From Mycolicibacterium stellerae (GTDB lineage: Bacteria; Actinomycetota; Actinomycetes; Mycobacteriales; Mycobacteriaceae): a DNA stretch of 64,000 nucleotides. The position numbers and the translations under genes were made by a program. The stretch covers positions 124,001 to 188,000 of the forward strand of contig NZ_RARC01000011.1 of assembly GCF_003719305.1 (NCBI RefSeq). The letters run 5' to 3'. The notes beneath the pieces were generated by a model that was not told the DNA's origin, searched no databases, and saw only the letters and a list, made by a program, of their open reading frames with translations. Below are positions 59,914 through 64,000 of the stretch, in pieces (positions within the stretch are counted from its first letter, which is position 1; each line of letters starts with the position of its first letter).

Positions 59914-60587
59914 CAAATCTGCTTGAGGTGCTCGACCAGCGCCTCTCCGACGACAGCTCCCGACTGCGGGTTCTGGCCGGTGATCAGGCGCCCATCGACG
60001 ACCACCTTCGGGTGCCAAGGATCGGTCGCCTCGTACAACGCGCCTTCTTCGCGCAGCGCGGTTTCGAGGTCGAACGGCACATCCTGGTCGGCATACCCGT
60101 CTTCTTCGGCGGTCGAGAACGAGGTGAGCTTTCGGCCGCGCACCAACGGCGCGCCGTCGTCGACGGTGACACCCAGGAATGCCGACGGCCCGTGGCAAAC
60201 AGCGGAGACGATCATGCCCGCGTTCCAGGCCCGGGTCACGACGGCCTGCACCTCCGGGTTGCCGGTGATATCGACCATGGGTCCCAGCCCGCCGGGGAAG
60301 AAGACTGCGTCGTAGTCGAGCACGTCGACTTCGGACAGCTTGCGGCTCCGCGACAGGCGCCGGTAGGCCTTGCTGCCGAGAAACTCGGTCTGCCCGGCAT
60401 CCTCGGCGTCGAAGCCGTCTTCTGGCGGCTTTCCACCTTGGGGAGAGGCGAACTCGACAGCGATGCCTGCTCGGTCAAGCGCTTCGAAAGGATGGGCTAT
60501 CTCTGGGAAGAAGAATCCGGTTGCCCGGTTATGTGGGCCGATCACCGCGGCGTTCGTAGCGACGAACAGGACGTAGGGAACACTCAC
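59913..60587 (-). CDS. DJ-1/PfpI family protein (Hsp31-like)
   Basis: A 224-residue protein with the class I glutamine-amidotransferase-like fold. The nucleophile elbow is VSAVCHGPSAFLG with C131 and H132; the oxyanion-side Gly-Gly motif is AVFFPGGLGPMVD, and the Glu region is ASPQGGKPPEDGFD near 48-60. Relatives are Hsp31-type glyoxalase III/deglycases and chaperones. GTG 60587 has a GAGGAGAG ribosome site. It heads an operon with the ABM protein. Methylglyoxal detoxification is the most likely role, from the family only. Confidence 0.86.
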   Translation of the reverse strand: MSVPYVLFVATNAAVIGPHNRATGFFFPEIAHPFEALDRAGIAVEFASPQGGKPPEDGFDAEDAGQTEFLGSKAYRRLSRSRKLSEVDVLDYDAVFFPGGLGPMVDITGNPEVQAVVTRAWNAGMIVSAVCHGPSAFLGVTVDDGAPLVRGRKLTSFSTAEEDGYADQDVPFDLETALREEGALYEATDPWHPKVVVDGRLITGQNPQSGAVVGEALVEHLKQI

Positions 60588-60900
60588 AGCTCTCTCCTCG
60601 GCTTCGAAACGACAAGTCCGTCAAGCGTCTTCGAGCAAGCGGTGGTCGCAGCCATGTGGTGTCCGGTTGCGCTGCGGCGTCGCCCGACGTCCTGATATGA
60701 CAGCACGAAGTCGCGCAGGTGGGTGATCTCATAGAGGGTGTTGGCGAGGAAGGGACAACTTTTAAGCACGAATGCGCTATCGCACCGAGCGTCCAGTCCG
60801 GCACAGTGACGACAACGTCGACACAGGCGATACAGCGCAACACCAGCAAATTCGCAGTATGCTCGTCGGAGCAGCTGAGCAGCCATCGGAAGTGACATAC
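60588..60900. other. Intergenic stretch between divergent DJ-1 and BTAD-regulator genes
   Basis: I see no convincing gene. A minus-strand frame (with CPFLANTLYEITHLRDFVLS) is open but lacks family features and a ribosome site. The promoter of the BTAD regulator should be near CAGTATGCT at about 60856-60864. Confidence 0.4.
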
Positions 60901-63900
60901 GTGGCCGTACCGACCGGTCCTGCCAATTCCCCCGGCGACAACGGGGTGGCCGTCAGCAGTTCCGTGCGCCTCCAAATCCTTGGTCCCCTGCGTGTCTGGC
61001 GCGGGGGCGTCGAGCTGGACGTCGGCCCCCGGCAACAGGCCTATCTGCTGGCCTTGCTCCTGGCTCGAGAGGGACGGCCGACCAGCACGACTGAACTCCT
61101 CGACTTGGTTTGGGGTGAGGGAGCTCCGACAAGCGCGATCAACGTCATCCACAAATACATCGGCGCATTGCGGCGGTTGATGGAGCCGACGCTACCGTCT
61201 CGGGAAACCGGTTCGCACCTGCTGAGGCACGGCAACGGTTACCTCTTCTCGGCTGCCCCTGCCACCCTGGATCTGGTCACCTTCCGCGAGTTGGTCGCGG
61301 CCGCCGAGACAGCCGTAACGCAGCACCGCGAGGACGAAGCTCTCGACCACTACGTGCGGGCACTCGGCCTGTGGGCCGGCCCCGCAGGCGCGGGGTTGGC
61401 ACAGGGTCCGGCGGCGATGACGATTTTCGCGGCGCTGGACGGCGAGTTCTTCGACGCATGCGTTGCGGCGGCTGAGCTTGCGGTGTCGCGACGTCGACCC
61501 GAGCGGGTGTTGGCGTCGTTACAGCTAGCCGCGACCATGGCGCCACTACACGAGCCCCTGCACGCCGCTCTCATCAATACCTTGGCGGCCTGCGGCCGTC
61601 AGGCGGAGGCGCTGGCCGCGTTCGGGACGGTCCGAGCTCGCCTCGCGGAAGACCTCGGCATCGACCCGGATCAGACTCTGCAGGCCGCACACCGGCGCGT
61701 GCTGAGTCAGAGTCTGGCAGGCGAACAGGTCCACGGCGATTTGTCGACCGCCAAGGACCTGCTGCAGCGTGAAACGCCAACTGCAGGTGGACTTGTCGGC
61801 CGGGTTGCCGAACTCGCGGCAATGCGGCAGATGCTGGATGAAGCCTTCGCCGGCTCAACAGGGCTCGTCGTGGTGGAGGGCGAGCCGGGTGCCGGCAAGA
61901 CGACCCTCCTGAAAGGCGCTGCAGACGAAGCCGCCGCGCGCGACGCGCTCGTCGTGTGGGGCAGCTGCCTGGAAGGCGATGGGACGCCATCGATGTGGCC
62001 GTGGGTGCAGGTGATCACTGCCGTCGTGGCTGCCCTGCCCTCAGCGATTCAGGAGAAATGGCTCGACACTGATCTCGGGCGGCTTGTCGAGCCGCGCGAG
62101 GGCATCCTGGCGGGTTCCTTCCTGCCCGACAGCGGCACGCAATTCCGCTTGTTCGAGCGAGTCGTCGCCGTTCTCGGCGAGGCCGCCTCCGCGCAGCGGC
62201 CGCTGGTGCTCGTGATCGACGACCTGCACTGGGCCGACCCCACGTCACTGGAGTTGTTCGACCACGTGGCGGCGCGACTTCCCGCCGGCACCATCGTCGT
62301 TGGTGCGCTGCGCGACCATGCGCCTGCGCCCGGCACGGAGCTCGGGCGGACGCTCGCCGCCGCAAGCCGGGTGCCGAGCCACCGGCGCATCCGGCTCGGG
62401 CCACTCAATCCGTCCGAAGTGGCTGCGTTAGTGCGCCGCGAGACCGGCCGAGATCCCGGCTCCGACGCCGCCCTTGGCATCTACGCCCGCACCGGCGGGA
62501 ATCCGTTCTTTGTTCGGGAGCTGTCCAGGTTTCTCGCCGACAGTGGCGGGCTGTCCGCTGGTTCCGCGGTACCAACGGGGGTGCCGTCCACGGTGCGCGA
62601 TGTCGTCCGGGACCGGCTGGCCGATCTCGAAGGAAGCATCAAGGAACTTCTGCAGATCGCAGCGCTGATCGGCCGCGACATCGGCGTCGACCTGCTCGCT
62701 CAAGCCGCCGGCCTCGATGTCCCGGCCTGCCTCGACCGCCTCGAACCGTTGAAAGCTCTTGGCGTACTGGAGCCCACGCCCCAAGATCCGTTCTCGTTCC
62801 GCTTCGCGCATGACCTGGTCCGTGAGTCAGTCGAAGGGATAACGCTGCCGCGGCATGCGATTGAACTACACCTTCGCATTGCCGATGCACTCGAACGCAT
62901 AAGCCCAGAAGACGAATCCGTCGCCGAGCGGCTAGCGCACCACTTGTCCTGCGCCGGCCCCTTGGCTGACCCCGCAAGAACGGCGACCGCCCTGGTGCGC
63001 GCAGGCAGCTGCGCGGCGACGAAGTCAGCGCTCGAGGCTGCCGAGCGGCATCTGCGCGCGGCAGTGCAGGTTTCGCGCAAAGCCCGTCATGCTGAGCTCG
63101 AACTGTCGGCGCTGTCGCAGCTGACCGCGGTGGTGGGGATGCGCTCCATGTACGGTGCCTCGGCGCTCGATCTCTTGGAGCGCGCAGAGCACCTCGCCCG
63201 CGGACTCGGCCGCGAGCTGGAGGCCACTGGTTTTCTCTACTCTCGATGGGCCGCCCACGCGCAAGGTATCGAGCTCGACCGTAGCGGCCCATTGGCGCGC
63301 CGACTGCTCGACCAGGGTTACGCGTCCGAGGATCCGATTGTGCGAGCGTATGGGCTGCAGGCGTGGGGGATTCACCAGTGGGATCTCGGAAACATTGGCG
63401 AGGCGTTCCGGTATCTGAGCCAGTCTGAACGAACCCTGCTTGCTCATCTCGCCCGCCACGATGAGGACCCTGTTCGTCGGGATCTGAAACTGCTCATGAC
63501 CGGGCTGCTCGCCGAGGTGACCGCATTACATGGTGACGTCGCCGCCGCGCAGGTCCTGCTCGACGCCCTGCAGTCAACCGCGGGCGACAACCCGTACCGA
63601 ATCACCATCTGGGCCACCATGGCGGTGAGGATCGCGGTGATGGTCGGTGACCCGGCCAATGCGCTGCACGCAGCAGAACGCGGCATCGCCGTCGACCCCG
63701 GGTTCTCTTTCACCTTCCTTGGCACTTATCAGCGGCTGGCGCGATGCTGGGCTCTCGTGGTGTCTGGCGAGGAACCCGATGCGACCGCGGCGCCAATCGC
63801 AGAGGCACAGCGACTCATCGCCGCCAACCTCCTCGATCCGCCACGTTCGTGTGTCGCGACGTGGTACGCGCTTCTCGCCGAGATGCACCTGGCGGCCGGG

Positions 63901-64000
63901 TCGACGGCCGAAGCCGCCGTTGCTTTGGACCGCGCCGACTTCTACCTCAACGCCTATGGCCAGCGTTACCCCGAGGGTCTACTTCTGCTGATGCGTGCGC
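60901..64000 (+). CDS. AfsR/SARP-like regulator: BTAD, AAA ATPase and TPR region (3' end outside window)
   Basis: At least 1033 residues are visible with no stop before the window end. Residues 22-118 are the OmpR-like winged helix (VRLQILGPLRVWRGGVELDV, LLDLVWGEGAPTSAINVIHK, LLRHGNGYLF). Residues 120-265 are the BTAD domain (LDLVTFRELVAAAETAV, HEPLHAALINTLAACGRQAE, LAEDLGIDPDQTLQ). The ATPase follows with P-loop EGEPGAGKTTLL near 326 and Walker B LVIDDLHWADPT near 440, then helical repeats. GTG 60901 with CGGAAG eight bases before is used; GTG 60892 is possible. Likely a pathway-type activator responding to a ligand or kinase. Targets unknown. Confidence 0.87.
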   Translation, partial: MAVPTGPANSPGDNGVAVSSSVRLQILGPLRVWRGGVELDVGPRQQAYLLALLLAREGRPTSTTELLDLVWGEGAPTSAINVIHKYIGALRRLMEPTLPSRETGSHLLRHGNGYLFSAAPATLDLVTFRELVAAAETAVTQHREDEALDHYVRALGLWAGPAGAGLAQGPAAMTIFAALDGEFFDACVAAAELAVSRRRPERVLASLQLAATMAPLHEPLHAALINTLAACGRQAEALAAFGTVRARLAEDLGIDPDQTLQAAHRRVLSQSLAGEQVHGDLSTAKDLLQRETPTAGGLVGRVAELAAMRQMLDEAFAGSTGLVVVEGEPGAGKTTLLKGAADEAAARDALVVWGSCLEGDGTPSMWPWVQVITAVVAALPSAIQEKWLDTDLGRLVEPREGILAGSFLPDSGTQFRLFERVVAVLGEAASAQRPLVLVIDDLHWADPTSLELFDHVAARLPAGTIVVGALRDHAPAPGTELGRTLAAASRVPSHRRIRLGPLNPSEVAALVRRETGRDPGSDAALGIYARTGGNPFFVRELSRFLADSGGLSAGSAVPTGVPSTVRDVVRDRLADLEGSIKELLQIAALIGRDIGVDLLAQAAGLDVPACLDRLEPLKALGVLEPTPQDPFSFRFAHDLVRESVEGITLPRHAIELHLRIADALERISPEDESVAERLAHHLSCAGPLADPARTATALVRAGSCAATKSALEAAERHLRAAVQVSRKARHAELELSALSQLTAVVGMRSMYGASALDLLERAEHLARGLGRELEATGFLYSRWAAHAQGIELDRSGPLARRLLDQGYASEDPIVRAYGLQAWGIHQWDLGNIGEAFRYLSQSERTLLAHLARHDEDPVRRDLKLLMTGLLAEVTALHGDVAAAQVLLDALQSTAGDNPYRITIWATMAVRIAVMVGDPANALHAAERGIAVDPGFSFTFLGTYQRLARCWALVVSGEEPDATAAPIAEAQRLIAANLLDPPRSCVATWYALLAEMHLAAGSTAEAAVALDRADFYLNAYGQRYPEGLLLLMRA

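Noticed and set aside
60584..60898. Possible 104-residue minus-strand gene
   Set aside because: No ribosome site, no recognised domain, and it fills the promoter region of two divergent genes; kept as noncoding.

Overview
The window is high-GC actinobacterial DNA and almost certainly comes from a Mycobacterium/Mycolicibacterium chromosome. Reasons: the gene order cei-DUF4193-DUF3093-dut-DUF3710 to ceoB/ceoC, dxs, hemE-hemY-hemQ, aftC, ribD and clpC2 matches, from memory, the M. tuberculosis segment Rv2701c to Rv2667 read in the opposite direction. GTG starts are frequent, several starts look leaderless, and mycobacterial wall genes (aftC, cei) are present.

Layout. 1-11.6 kb is conserved housekeeping DNA: inositol phosphatase (cut by the window edge), cell-envelope factor Cei, dUTPase, several DUF proteins, an MFS exporter, the CeoB/CeoC K+ regulators, an APC transporter and a TRAM-domain methyltransferase. 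11.6-13.2 kb is an inserted class III cyclase segment bounded by a 23-bp direct repeat that duplicates the last codons of the methyltransferase gene. 13.2-25.8 kb holds a DUF4242 protein, a large LuxR/AAA regulator, a MarR/GbsR-regulated ABC exporter, an ArsB-like permease with a CBS protein, a second ABC exporter and NhaA. 25.9-34.5 kb holds dxs, a PhoD-like phosphatase, RNase D and the hemE-hemY-hemQ operon of the coproporphyrin-dependent haem route. 34.7-46.2 kb holds a GGDEF-EAL c-di-GMP enzyme, msrB-aftC, a lipoprotein hydrolase homologue, RibD-like reductase, AFG1/ZapE ATPase, GNAT, an ECF sigma-ogt pair and autoregulated clpC2.

46.2-56.8 kb is accessory and ends in a tRNA cluster (Val-GAC, Cys-GCA, Gly-GCC, then Val-CAC). 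Its centre is a tandem family of five secreted two-domain proteins (49.0-53.5 kb), one carrying an inserted DUF4189 domain, with a small Trp/Pro-rich membrane protein among them. Three promoters of this block share the same CAGTA-N6-TACTG box at almost the same distance from the start region. This is the best candidate for an undescribed secreted system. Around the tRNAs lie four decayed genes, each with identifiable lesions (single stop codons, one-base shifts, internal deletions).

56.8-64 kb has a lipid-binding (SRPBCC) domain fused to an acyl-CoA synthetase, a Lys/Ala-rich protein, an ABM-DJ-1 pair and a large AfsR/BTAD-type regulator that runs off the window end.

All family assignments come from reading motifs; no database search was possible. 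Comparisons with M. tuberculosis are from memory.
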